From: a bacterium
Lineage (GTDB): Bacteria; Patescibacteriota; Saccharimonadia; Saccharimonadales; Saccharimonadaceae
Reading direction: 5' to 3'
Length of the DNA: 50,934 nt
Assembly: GCA_030431855.1 (NCBI GenBank)
Contig: JAUIII010000005.1
Span: 1-50,934 of the forward strand
Shown here: positions 1-7,279 of the stretch, in pieces
Layout of the letters: each line of letters begins with the position of its first letter
Position numbering within the stretch: the first letter of the stretch is position 1
Translations under genes and position numbers: made by a program
The notes under the pieces: generated by a model
The model's input: the letters and a program-made list of their open reading frames with translations, nothing else
Told to the model about the DNA's origin: nothing
Databases searched by the model: none

Positions 1-35
1 TAAATATGCTACAATAGCTCTCGTGTAACATGCGT

Positions 36-113
36 GGCGGATGTAGCTCAGTTGGTTAGAGCGACGGGTTGTGGTTCCGTAGGTCGTGGGTTCAATTCCC
101 ATCATTCGCCCCA
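36..113 (+). tRNA. tRNA-His (GTG)
   Basis: Cloverleaf with a 7-bp acceptor stem (37-43 with 103-109), GCTC D-stem, GTG anticodon and TTCAATT T-loop. The extra 5' G typical of tRNA-His is encoded at 36 and pairs with C110, and CCA is encoded at 111-113. A -10-like TACAAT at 10-15 could drive this gene and the tRNA-Gly that follows. Confidence 0.95.
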
Positions 114-125
114 AGTTTCAGATAT

Positions 126-200
126 GCGGGTGTCGTATAATGGCTAATATATCTGCCTTCCAAGCAAATGATGCGAGTTCGATTCTCGCCACCCGCACCA
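126..200 (+). tRNA. tRNA-Gly (TCC)
   Basis: The GCGGGTG acceptor strand pairs with the 3' end. The anticodon loop CTTCCAA gives TCC, the T-arm is GTTCGATTC, and CCA is encoded. It closely resembles the bacterial glyT type. It lies 12 nt after tRNA-His and is probably co-transcribed. One C-A mismatch is seen in the anticodon stem. Confidence 0.93.
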
Positions 201-236
201 AATAAAAATGTCTAGCACGTCTAGATATTTTTATTT
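200..236 (+). terminator. Probable terminator after the tRNA-His/tRNA-Gly pair
   Basis: A 16-bp inverted repeat with one G-T pair starts at the last base of tRNA-Gly. Its AT-rich ends supply an A-run on the 5' arm and a T-run on the 3' arm, as in bidirectional intrinsic terminators. Confidence 0.7.
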
Positions 237-255
237 GGTCTCGATGACTAGCATT

Positions 256-434
256 GGACTCGGCTTTTGTGAAACAAAAGCGAGTTCGGTGTAGTGAATG
301 AAGCGAAAGAAAGCACTTTAGTATTTTCTTTCGCGAATGAATGGAGGAGCGAAGCTTGCTGAGCGTCTACTCGCACGTTCTTGCAGAAACTATCTTCTAG
401 TTTCGAGCACATGGCGAAATGTTGTCTTCTCGCC
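256..434. repeat. Cluster of four consecutive hairpins, noncoding
   Basis: This gap between tRNA-Gly and the DUF4260 gene holds no convincing gene. It contains four inverted repeats in a row: 256-287 (14 paired positions, 3-nt loop, one bulge), 303-334 (10-bp perfect stem GCGAAAGAAA, 12-nt loop), 386-404 (GAAACTA stem, 5-nt loop) and 413-434 (GGCGA stem). Segments such as ACAAAAGCGAG, GTGAATG and GGAGGAGYGA recur near 955-1010, so this may be an extragenic repeat family. Function is unknown. Confidence 0.5.
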
Positions 435-486
435 CTTCTCAACCCAGTCTGGAGTTTTACCGTATCCTTACTGTATAATCATAAAC

Positions 487-870
487 ATGAACCAATCAGC
501 TCTCATGAAACGGATCGTCAGCACAGAGTTTCTGTTTGCGGCTGTATTGGTGGCCTTATTCTACTTCAACGTCAGTAACTACCCATGGTGGTGGCTACTC
601 GTTGCTTTCCCTATTTTTGATATTAGCGCGCTTGGATATATTGAAGGACCAAAGGCTGGGGCATTTTTGTACAATTCCGTTCACAGTCTTATAGGCCCTA
701 GTTTGTTGGCGGGTGTATTCGTATTTACTAGTTCAGACATCGTACTTGCCGTGACTTTACTGTGGCTATTCCATATCTTCGTCGACCGTGCACTGGGCTA
801 TGGCCTAAAGCACAGCAAGGGCTTTCACCACACTCACCTCGGCCCCATCGGCAAAGCCAGGAAAAAATAG
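487..870 (+). CDS. DUF4260 family membrane protein
   Basis: A 127-residue protein with three or four hydrophobic segments. It shows the features of DUF4260 (Pfam PF14079): a PIFDISALGY-like segment, a G-x-F-L-Y-N-x-x-H-S stretch and the C-terminal DRALGYGLK...HLG block. The family is widespread but its molecular role is not known; it acts in the cytoplasmic membrane. An in-frame extension to 337 would read through the hairpin cluster, so it is rejected. The start at 487 lies 7 nt after TATAAT (474-479), with no Shine-Dalgarno sequence, which suggests a leaderless transcript. A second in-frame ATG lies at 505. The gene stands alone, with a structured region and tRNA-Arg after it. Confidence 0.88.
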   Translation: MNQSALMKRIVSTEFLFAAVLVALFYFNVSNYPWWWLLVAFPIFDISALGYIEGPKAGAFLYNSVHSLIGPSLLAGVFVFTSSDIVLAVTLLWLFHIFVDRALGYGLKHSKGFHHTHLGPIGKARKK

Positions 871-1010
871 TATAATTCTAGAGATGACCCGCAGGGTCAC
901 CCAAATCAACAGACCTGGCTGAAACCAGTTTGTTGATTTTAAGGAAGCATAACGGAGGAGTGACAGCTTTTTGGTTTTTAACCACAAAAGCGAGAACTCC
1001 GAGTGAATGC
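871..1010 (+). ncRNA. Candidate structured small RNA with its own promoter
   Basis: TATAAT at 871-876 directly follows the DUF4260 stop codon. Three nested or successive stems follow: 885-899 (TGACCC/GGGTCA, 3-nt loop), 903-939 (9-bp AAATCAACA/TGTTGATTT with an inner CTGG/CCAG) and 947-1010 (GCAT...ATGC and CGGAG...CTCCG enclosing GCTTTT...AAAAGC). A 12-codon reading frame begins at 884, seven bases after the -10 box, but overlaps stems 1 and 2. It could be a small RNA, a leader for tRNA-Arg, or a degenerate extragenic repeat. I could not match it to SRP RNA, 6S RNA or tmRNA. Confidence 0.4.
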
Positions 1011-1016
1011 TGACGT

Positions 1017-1093
1017 GCCCCGGTAGCTCAGCTGGATAGAGCAGGAGACTTCTAAGCTTCAGGCCGTAGGTTCGAACCCTACCCGGGGTACCA
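1017..1093 (+). tRNA. tRNA-Arg (TCT)
   Basis: Acceptor stem GCCCCGG/CCGGGGT (G1-U72 wobble), D-arm AGCTCAGCTGGATAGAGC, anticodon loop CTTCTAA giving TCT, T-arm GGTTCGAACC and encoded CCA. It stands alone, directly downstream of the structured region. Confidence 0.94.
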
Positions 1094-1243
1094 GCTCGTT
1101 TTAAAAGATGTAGTTTTACGTGTCTGTTTTTTTGAACGGAGTTCACTTCGTATCTGTTATTTGATTCTAACCTTTAGCTGTTTGCATTTTTCATATGCAT
1201 AGGATTAAATGGGAGGTATTAACTAAGACAATAAAGAGCGTCA

Positions 1244-1963
1244 ATGAAATATCAAAACGGTTCTGCACATGTAATTTTCATTGGGGTGGTAGTTTTGCTT
1301 GTGGGTGCTTTGGGCTTTATTTTTTGGCAGAACTTTATACATAAGGAACAAGTTCCAGCCAATACTGATGCAAACGAGAACCTAGCTGAACAAGTCGATC
1401 AAAACGCAGGCTCTAAGAGCAAGTGTAAACCTGGCGAAAATGAAAACGCTACAAATAGAGTATTCTGTTCGGATGTCTACGGTGTTAAATTTACCATTCC
1501 TAGCGATTTTAAAAACAAATTGAAATTAGTCGCTAACGAGAAGATATACCCTGTACACTACACAGATTATAGACCTGAACCAATAGGAGAATCTGAGAGA
1601 ATTCTGAGCGCAGGTCTTACAAAAGACAAGGATAAAAATTCACTAACAATCACGCTCTATCCTCAAATCAACGATATGAATCTAGGTCTTTCGGGTGGTG
1701 CAAAATTTAATGAAAAGACTAGCAAAATAGTCTCTACGTCAAGCGGGGAAGTGTTTCCTGAATATCAATCAGTCACTTCAAACCAAGGTGTTAAGATTTA
1801 TAGGGGCAGTAACTACAGTGAGCTAGGTTTTATTCTCTACACAAACGCAGTCATCATTAAAGACAAGATCGTAAAGATTGAGCTCAGGCGCAGTTCAACA
1901 CAAGCACCTGCCGACTCACCTGCAGATGATGAGATAATATACTCGACTTTACAACTGCTGTAG
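1244..1963 (+). CDS. Membrane-anchored extracytoplasmic protein, function unknown
   Basis: A 239-residue protein not recognised as a named family. The N-terminus (a short KYQNG stretch, then G-x-A-H-V and about 22 hydrophobic residues ending F-W-Q) acts as an anchor or a pilin-like signal. After it comes a low-complexity Asn/Glu/Lys linker (about 38-70) with two Cys residues that could form a disulfide (about 59-73), then a beta-rich soluble domain to the end. Similar short anchors before unrelated outer domains are common in Saccharibacteria. The start has no close Shine-Dalgarno sequence; a GGGAGG lies 28 nt upstream, too far to be certain. The downstream gap 1964-2163 contains one copy of a 20-bp direct repeat and the promoter of the next gene. 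Confidence 0.75.
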   Translation: MKYQNGSAHVIFIGVVVLLVGALGFIFWQNFIHKEQVPANTDANENLAEQVDQNAGSKSKCKPGENENATNRVFCSDVYGVKFTIPSDFKNKLKLVANEKIYPVHYTDYRPEPIGESERILSAGLTKDKDKNSLTITLYPQINDMNLGLSGGAKFNEKTSKIVSTSSGEVFPEYQSVTSNQGVKIYRGSNYSELGFILYTNAVIIKDKIVKIELRRSSTQAPADSPADDEIIYSTLQLL

Positions 1964-2046
1964 TCCAGCTCTACTAGCCCTTCTCAGAAAACATGCTAGG
2001 GTTATACTGCCTATTCATTCTCTGGCTCTGTTGCGCTGCAGATTAG

Positions 2047-2066
2047 TTCTAACTTCAGCCAACCTG
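2047..2066 (+). repeat. 20-bp direct repeat, copy 1
   Basis: TTCTAACTTCAGCCAACCTG. The same 20 bases recur at 3135-3154 and similarity continues about 10 nt further (TACCAA). The two copies bracket the kinase gene at 2164-3129. Confidence 0.85.
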
Positions 2067-2163
2067 TTGTACCAAAACCGGAATTTGTCTATATTTATCT
2101 GTTACCAAAGTTCTGATATCACTTAGACCAGGCAGGAATTAGAAGCTTTGCTATTATGAGTGC

Positions 2164-3129
2164 ATGACATTCGACGATAGAATTGACTACAATGGTGATC
2201 TGCAAAAGGTTGTAGATAGAATTTGCGATGTATACGATATTGCGCTGAGTCGGAAATACAGTGTCATCAAAGTAGGCTTTGAAGACTTCAACTTAAAGAT
2301 CGAAACTCTCGACGGTAACTATCTTGCGAAGATATTTTCTAAAAAAAGGGATCATGCTGATATCTTGAGATACTCAACGACTCTTTCTGAAGTAGCGGGA
2401 AGCAAAGTCAATCATCCCAAGATATACAAAACAAAGGATAGTCAGCTTCTTTATACAGATCACGTATCTGGGTTAAAGCTCGTACTGATGGAGTTTGTAG
2501 AAGGTAAATCATTCTATGACTTGAAAAGGCTTCCATCCAACGATGAATTAGAGCAAATATGTCGAGAAGCGGTTAAAATTCATGCAATTAACTATAGTCC
2601 TGATTTTGTCTTCGACTCATGGGCAATACCAAACATGAAATGGATGTATGACAAAGTCAAAAATGATTTGAGTTCCGAAGGAATCCAACTTGTTGATAGA
2701 GCATTTGCATACTATGAATCCATACCATTTGATGATTTGCCAAAATGCTTCGTACATGGAGACTTAACAAAAGCTAACACTCTATTAGGAAATGATGGGA
2801 AATTATACGTAATTGACTTTGCGGTCTCTAACACATATCCACGTATACAAGAGCTTGCGGTAATGGCAGCGAATCTATTGTTTGACGAAAACAATGGCGC
2901 TTCACTTTCACTGAAAGACAGATGCGGACGAGTAAAAGATATATATGAAAAATGTGGCGGAGTGCTTTCAGACTTAGAAAAACTTCATTTATTTAACTAC
3001 GCGCTCCCTGCTGCAGCTATGGAATACATGGGAAGCGTCAATGAGCGCATTGTGGGTGATAATTCAGACGAAATCGCATACTGGGAGAAGCTCGGACTTG
3101 ATGGCTTACGTGAAGCTCTAGCAGACTAA
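2164..3129 (+). CDS. Aminoglycoside phosphotransferase-family (APH/choline kinase fold) small-molecule kinase
   Basis: A 321-residue protein with an APH-type kinase fold. The N-lobe runs over about residues 35-120 (a Tyr-Leu-Ala-Lys strand, then the hinge segment L-M-E-F-V-E-G). The catalytic loop HGDLTKAN lies near residue 199, followed by the metal-binding V-I-D-F motif. The general order matches homoserine kinase II and fructosamine or choline kinase relatives. The substrate cannot be told from sequence; a resistance role should not be assumed. TATTAT at 2152-2157 ends 6 nt before the ATG, so the mRNA is probably leaderless. Exact 20-bp direct repeats lie on both sides, which may mark the gene as an acquired cassette. 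Confidence 0.85.
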   Translation: MTFDDRIDYNGDLQKVVDRICDVYDIALSRKYSVIKVGFEDFNLKIETLDGNYLAKIFSKKRDHADILRYSTTLSEVAGSKVNHPKIYKTKDSQLLYTDHVSGLKLVLMEFVEGKSFYDLKRLPSNDELEQICREAVKIHAINYSPDFVFDSWAIPNMKWMYDKVKNDLSSEGIQLVDRAFAYYESIPFDDLPKCFVHGDLTKANTLLGNDGKLYVIDFAVSNTYPRIQELAVMAANLLFDENNGASLSLKDRCGRVKDIYEKCGGVLSDLEKLHLFNYALPAAAMEYMGSVNERIVGDNSDEIAYWEKLGLDGLREALAD

Positions 3130-3134
3130 AATAC

Positions 3135-3154
3135 TTCTAACTTCAGCCAACCTG
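3135..3154 (+). repeat. 20-bp direct repeat, copy 2
   Basis: Identical to 2047-2066. It sits in the 25-nt gap between the stop codons of the kinase (plus strand) and the Clp-like gene (minus strand). Confidence 0.85.
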
Positions 3155-5587
3155 CTATACCAATTTATTCGAGAGTCGAGCTGACTCTTTTTCTTTACCC
3201 AAAATCTGCTCAATTTCGAACTTGGATATTTCAACAATGCTTCCGGGATTCACTTCACCAGACAGCATTTTCTTTGCAACCGTGTTTTCGACCGCTTTCT
3301 GTACAACACGACGCATTGGTCGTGCCCCGAGCCTTGGGTCGTAACCCTTTTCAACCAACAACAATTTTGCCTCTTCATCGACAGAAACGGTAACCTTTTG
3401 CACCGCAAGCGTCTTATTTACTCCGGCAATCATCAGATCCACCACTCGCAATAACTCTTTCTTGCCAAGTGGTTTAAAAATAACTATCTCGTCGAAGCGA
3501 TTGATAAACTCTGGCTTGAATACGTTTGCACTGATAAGTTCGTCGGTAAATTCGTCTTCAAATTGCTCTAGCTTATATCCGCGATCGATATACTCGCGTA
3601 TGCGCTCGGCGCCAGCATTGCTAGTAGCAATAACTATCGCGTCACGAAAACTTACTTCTCTGTTCTTTTCGTCGCGCAAGATACCTTCATCTAGTAGCTG
3701 AAGGAGGGTTGTCAGTACGCTAGGATGTGCTTTCTCGATTTCATCGAGCAACACCACTGAAAATGGCTGCTTCATAATTTGCGCCGTTAGGCTCATGGGG
3801 TCTTTTGCACCATCGGCAAGTAGCTTTGCGACATCGCTGCTGCGCACAAATTCATTTAAGTCTAACCGGATAATGTTATCTTCACCGTTAAAATACACGT
3901 CTGCCAGGGCTTTTGCTAGCTCTGTTTTTCCGACACCCGTCGGCCCTAAGAACAGAAATGTCCCGATTGGTCGATCTTGGTTGCGCACACCTGCCCTCGC
4001 TCTACGGAGCGCATCACTTACTACTTCGACGGCACGTGTTTGGTTTATCATGCGTTCGTGAATCAAGTCTTCTAGATTCAGTAGTTTTTGACGCTCATCA
4101 TCACCCAATGCTACCCCTACCTTGACATTCATCGTCTTTTCAATTGCTTGCTGCACAGAGTTCATTGTTACGAGCCCACGTTCACTATACCCTGCTGCTG
4201 CTTCCAGAAGTTTGAGCGCTCTACCAGGCATTGCTACATCGTGCACATAGCGCTCACTCAAGCGATAGGCCTCTGCGAGGGACTGATAGGTATAGGTGAC
4301 CTTTCTTGAGTATTCAATAGCTAGTAGTTGGTCTTGTAACACGGCCATTGTTTCGTCTCTACTGGCTGGTTCTATCACTATTCGGTTTAGGGCGTTCGCG
4401 AGAGCAGGGTTACGTTGGCTTATCTGCAAGAAGCGTTGTTCATCCATCGTGAGAATCATACGAAGACGACCTGCTTCTAGTATTGGCAAGAGGACGTTGG
4501 TTAGATTTACGGAACCAACTCCATCTTCAAAAAATAGCTGCGCGTCATCTAAGCAGAGGATGATATTTTTTGCGGCATAGGCTTCGCCTAGTACGTTCAT
4601 AACGAGATCTTCAAGTTCGCCACGACCTGGTGCTGCGGATACAAGTGATGCCGCGTCGAGCATAAATACCTGTCGAAATTTTAAATCGCTGGATATATCA
4701 CTTTTCGCATCAAGCAGCCGCTGGGCAAATGCGTTCACGACAGTAGTTTTACCGACGCCGGTCGGCCCCACCAGTACCGTATTCTGCCTACCCCCGCTTG
4801 AAAATGTTTCTACGAGTTGTGCCAGCGCTTCGTTGTGTGCGTCAAGGTCGACTGTTAGCGTGCCGCTGCGGGCGATTTGCTCGCTGATGTTGGTCCCAAA
4901 CCTGCTAAGAAGCGGTACGTAGCCGAACGACCAATCTCGTGCGACTCCACCAGTACGCAGCGAGCGTGAATGCGTGTCAATCAAATCCTGCAAGTGATTC
5001 TGCCAACGAATAGCAGCAATGATGTCTTCGCTGGAAAGATGAAGATGTGCAAGTAGTGCGCTATGTTCAGGAAATTGTTTAATGAGCGCATAGATAACCA
5101 TGCCCGCTGTGATAGTACTTCCGCCAACTTCTTCGTACACTTCGATTGTGGTCTGCAGTACAGTCTGTAGTTCTCCTTGGTCGGTACTAGAAATATCATG
5201 CAAGAAATTCGGTGTTATGCCAAGTCGTGCACCATAAAACAACCCTTCGTTCGTACTAGCAACAGCTTGAGCAAGCTGCTGAGGTGATGGATGTTTTGGT
5301 AAACGACCTAGTATAGTGGCAGCTAGTACGTCGTCGACGGATTTCGCGGATTTTATTGGAGGCACTTTGCTGAGTTCGCCATTATGCCATTCGACTAGCA
5401 TCGCTGGCAAGAAGGCAAGCCCCGCCAATACCCAGCCAATACTTTCACCGAATATAATACATGTGAATCCAGCGATGAGCAGCAGTGCGCCGAGTATGGC
5501 GACAAGGCGTATAGTTCGCCCGGACAAGCGAGCACCTAAGCGTGCTTTATGCGCCCTCTCGCTTGAATAGTTGATTATAGGGTCCAT
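3155..5587 (-). CDS. Membrane-tethered ClpC/ClpA-like double AAA+ ATPase
   Basis: An 810-residue protein from the chosen ATG. Residues 25-65 form one hairpin of two transmembrane helices. A Clp_N-like helical region covers about 85-230. AAA+ domain 1 has Walker A GPTGVGKTT (274-282) and Walker B LCLDDAQ; AAA+ domain 2 has Walker A GPTGVGKTE (548-556), Walker B VVLLDEIEKAH and sensor TSNAGA, followed by a Clp D2-small domain with GARPMRR. No middle domain separates the AAA+ modules, so it is not ClpB. The tyrosine pore loops (KYRG-type in D1, GYVG in D2) and a ClpP-docking L/V-G-F loop are not visible. The first 13 nt overlap the end of the upstream membrane gene, indicating translational coupling. 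Reading further upstream (to 5779) gives implausible sequence inside that gene. Confidence 0.88.
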   Translation of the reverse strand: MDPIINYSSERAHKARLGARLSGRTIRLVAILGALLLIAGFTCIIFGESIGWVLAGLAFLPAMLVEWHNGELSKVPPIKSAKSVDDVLAATILGRLPKHPSPQQLAQAVASTNEGLFYGARLGITPNFLHDISSTDQGELQTVLQTTIEVYEEVGGSTITAGMVIYALIKQFPEHSALLAHLHLSSEDIIAAIRWQNHLQDLIDTHSRSLRTGGVARDWSFGYVPLLSRFGTNISEQIARSGTLTVDLDAHNEALAQLVETFSSGGRQNTVLVGPTGVGKTTVVNAFAQRLLDAKSDISSDLKFRQVFMLDAASLVSAAPGRGELEDLVMNVLGEAYAAKNIILCLDDAQLFFEDGVGSVNLTNVLLPILEAGRLRMILTMDEQRFLQISQRNPALANALNRIVIEPASRDETMAVLQDQLLAIEYSRKVTYTYQSLAEAYRLSERYVHDVAMPGRALKLLEAAAGYSERGLVTMNSVQQAIEKTMNVKVGVALGDDERQKLLNLEDLIHERMINQTRAVEVVSDALRRARAGVRNQDRPIGTFLFLGPTGVGKTELAKALADVYFNGEDNIIRLDLNEFVRSSDVAKLLADGAKDPMSLTAQIMKQPFSVVLLDEIEKAHPSVLTTLLQLLDEGILRDEKNREVSFRDAIVIATSNAGAERIREYIDRGYKLEQFEDEFTDELISANVFKPEFINRFDEIVIFKPLGKKELLRVVDLMIAGVNKTLAVQKVTVSVDEEAKLLLVEKGYDPRLGARPMRRVVQKAVENTVAKKMLSGEVNPGSIVEISKFEIEQILGKEKESARLSNKLV

Positions 5588-5961
5588 GCAGGCAGCCATC
5601 CTGAAGCCATTAGAATAACGCCAACTATGGGAAGAAGCGGCACGATAAGCCAGCACAGCAAAACAATCGTGTTGCCAACTGCCAACAGAGACAGCCATAC
5701 AGCACCAATGACAATAACCGTGCTGCGAATCATTACTCCGATTGCACGCGAGATGAGTCGATCTACAAAAGCACGCCACTGCAGCCCTAACGGACCACGT
5801 ACCTTGCCAGCAGAAATCTGGCGAAACGGAGCGAACAGACTTTTTATGAGTAAATCAATAGAAAAATAATCAGTCGCACTCGCCATTCTTTCGCGGAATA
5901 GCTTCAAGCGCGACACAAAGCCCGCGCCATACCACCACGAGAGTGCCCACACAATTACCAT
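5575..5961 (-). CDS. Small membrane protein co-transcribed with the Clp-like ATPase
   Basis: A 128-residue protein of no recognised family. It starts with an amphipathic region (about 1-70, rich in Arg and aromatic residues) and ends with two strongly hydrophobic segments (about 80-125). Its stop codon overlaps the start of the Clp-like gene by 13 nt, so the two are probably made together and may form a membrane complex. TACAAT on the minus strand (5968-5973) ends 6 nt before the ATG, which predicts a leaderless mRNA. The start overlaps a longer alternative murT start on the plus strand, another reason to prefer the shorter MurT. Confidence 0.75.
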   Translation of the reverse strand: MVIVWALSWWYGAGFVSRLKLFRERMASATDYFSIDLLIKSLFAPFRQISAGKVRGPLGLQWRAFVDRLISRAIGVMIRSTVIVIGAVWLSLLAVGNTIVLLCWLIVPLLPIVGVILMASGWLPAWTL

Positions 5962-5967
5962 GAGCTT

Positions 5968-6000
5968 ATTGTACCTTACTGGCCCCTATTACGCTATAAT
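5968..6000. promoter_or_regulatory. Divergent back-to-back -10 boxes (Clp operon and murT-gatD)
   Basis: Minus-strand TACAAT at 5968-5973 and plus-strand TATAAT at 5995-6000 lie 6 and 7 nt from their start codons (5961 and 6008). Only 46 nt separate the two genes, so the promoters overlap physically and may compete. Confidence 0.65.
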
Positions 6001-6007
6001 GGAATCT

Positions 6008-7279
6008 ATGCGAAGACCTCTTGTCACTATTTTAGGCAAGGCCGTAAAGTCGGCCGGAAAGTTACGTGGTGGTGGCTCTGCCCTTCCCGGGCTTGTCGTA
6101 GAGCGTATCGATGCGAACTTTATTCCTCACACATTAGCCCAGCTGCCACAGGGAGTTGTGGTAGTCAGTGGGACAAATGGTAAGACAACCACAACCAAGA
6201 TGGTTGTTGAGCTGTTGGAGAGCCAAGGGCTGAAGGTGTTTACTAATCGAACAGGTAGTAACTTTACCCGCGGAGTTGCAGCCGCACTACTGGGCGCGGT
6301 AGATATGCGCGGCAACCTAGACGCAGATATCGCTGTGCTCGAGCTTGATGAAGCACATGCCGTGCACTTTGTGAAAGTGGTGCGTCCTCGTTTTTGCTTA
6401 CTACTGAACGTGATGCGCGATCAACTCGATCGATTTGGTGAGATTGATACTACCGCGAAAATGCTAAAAATTGTTGCTGATGCGACCACAGAAGCAGTCG
6501 TTATTAATCGAGAAGATCCTCGCTTACTTGCTGTTGCGTCCAGCTTAGATTCAGATAAAGTCAGCTTTTTTGGGCTCGATTCGTCGCTCAGATCACTCTT
6601 TCCGAGTGACGACAGTATGCGCGGCAGTAATGACCAGTCCGCTGCTCTGCCAGCTGCCAGCGCTGTGTTACAACGAGTCGAGGGCAAATCTGCTCGCCTA
6701 GCGCTCGGCACGAAAACAGTTGATGTGCACTTAAAGCTCGAGGGTGTTTACAACATTTTTAACGCTGTTGCTGCCATTGGGTTAGTACAGGCTGTCATGG
6801 AAGATGAGCTTCGTACACCAGAACTGCTGAAGGCGCTAGAAAACGTACAGCCTGCGTTTGGGCGTGGTGAAAAATTGGTAGTAAACGGTCAGCCCCTTGA
6901 GCTTGTACTAGTTAAAAATCCCGGTGGTTTTCGCCTAAGTCTTGCTTCTTTTCCACCAGAAGGTTGGGCAACAATGATTGCAATTAACGACAACTATGCT
7001 GATGGCCGTGATATGAGCTGGCTCTGGGATGTAGAGTTCGATAGCTTACAAGCCGAGGGTGTTGTTCAAGTATCTGGCGTACGTGCGTATGATATGGCCC
7101 TGCGTCTGCAGTACGATGAAGTCGAGGTAAAGCATGTGCAACCAAACCTAAAAAAAGCTTTAAACGAATACATTGCAAAGAACCCTACTCTGCCCAAACG
7201 TATTTTCTGCACGTATACAGCCATGCTAGCGCTGCGTCGCGAATTGGCAAAAATCACCAATGTAGAGGTAGTTTCATGA
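6008..7279 (+). CDS. murT: MurT, lipid II D-glutamate amidotransferase ligase subunit
   Basis: A 423-residue Mur-ligase homologue. With GatD it converts the D-iso-glutamate of lipid II to D-iso-glutamine at the inner membrane face. The P-loop GTNGKTTTT is at residues 55-63, a central ligase domain follows, and a C-terminal DUF1727 domain ends the protein. Characterised MurT proteins carry a four-cysteine zinc ribbon in the central domain; here that stretch (about residues 195-240) contains no Cys pairs. An upstream in-frame ATG (5960) would overlap the divergent gene and place TATAAT (5995-6000) inside the coding sequence; 6008 gives a typical MurT N-terminus and a leaderless start. The end overlaps gatD by 4 nt (ATGA). 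Confidence 0.93.
   Translation: MRRPLVTILGKAVKSAGKLRGGGSALPGLVVERIDANFIPHTLAQLPQGVVVVSGTNGKTTTTKMVVELLESQGLKVFTNRTGSNFTRGVAAALLGAVDMRGNLDADIAVLELDEAHAVHFVKVVRPRFCLLLNVMRDQLDRFGEIDTTAKMLKIVADATTEAVVINREDPRLLAVASSLDSDKVSFFGLDSSLRSLFPSDDSMRGSNDQSAALPAASAVLQRVEGKSARLALGTKTVDVHLKLEGVYNIFNAVAAIGLVQAVMEDELRTPELLKALENVQPAFGRGEKLVVNGQPLELVLVKNPGGFRLSLASFPPEGWATMIAINDNYADGRDMSWLWDVEFDSLQAEGVVQVSGVRAYDMALRLQYDEVEVKHVQPNLKKALNEYIAKNPTLPKRIFCTYTAMLALRRELAKITNVEVVS

Noticed and set aside
248-442. 64-codon minus-strand frame next to the tRNAs
   Set aside because: It is made up of the hairpin cluster, has no plausible protein character and no promoter or ribosome site.
337-486. N-terminal extension of the DUF4260 gene
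   Set aside because: It translates hairpin DNA and would put the TATAAT box inside the coding region; the family alignment begins after 487.
884-922. 12-codon leaderless mini-gene
   Set aside because: The spacing to TATAAT fits, but it overlaps two stems and is too short to support; it is described only as part of the structured-RNA candidate.
2164-3129. Aminoglycoside resistance gene
   Set aside because: Only the general APH fold is visible; homoserine-kinase-like and other metabolic kinases share the motifs.
5588-5779. 64-residue N-terminal extension of the Clp-like ATPase
   Set aside because: It overlaps the well-supported membrane gene in another frame and gives Cys/His/Ser-rich sequence unlike any Clp protein.
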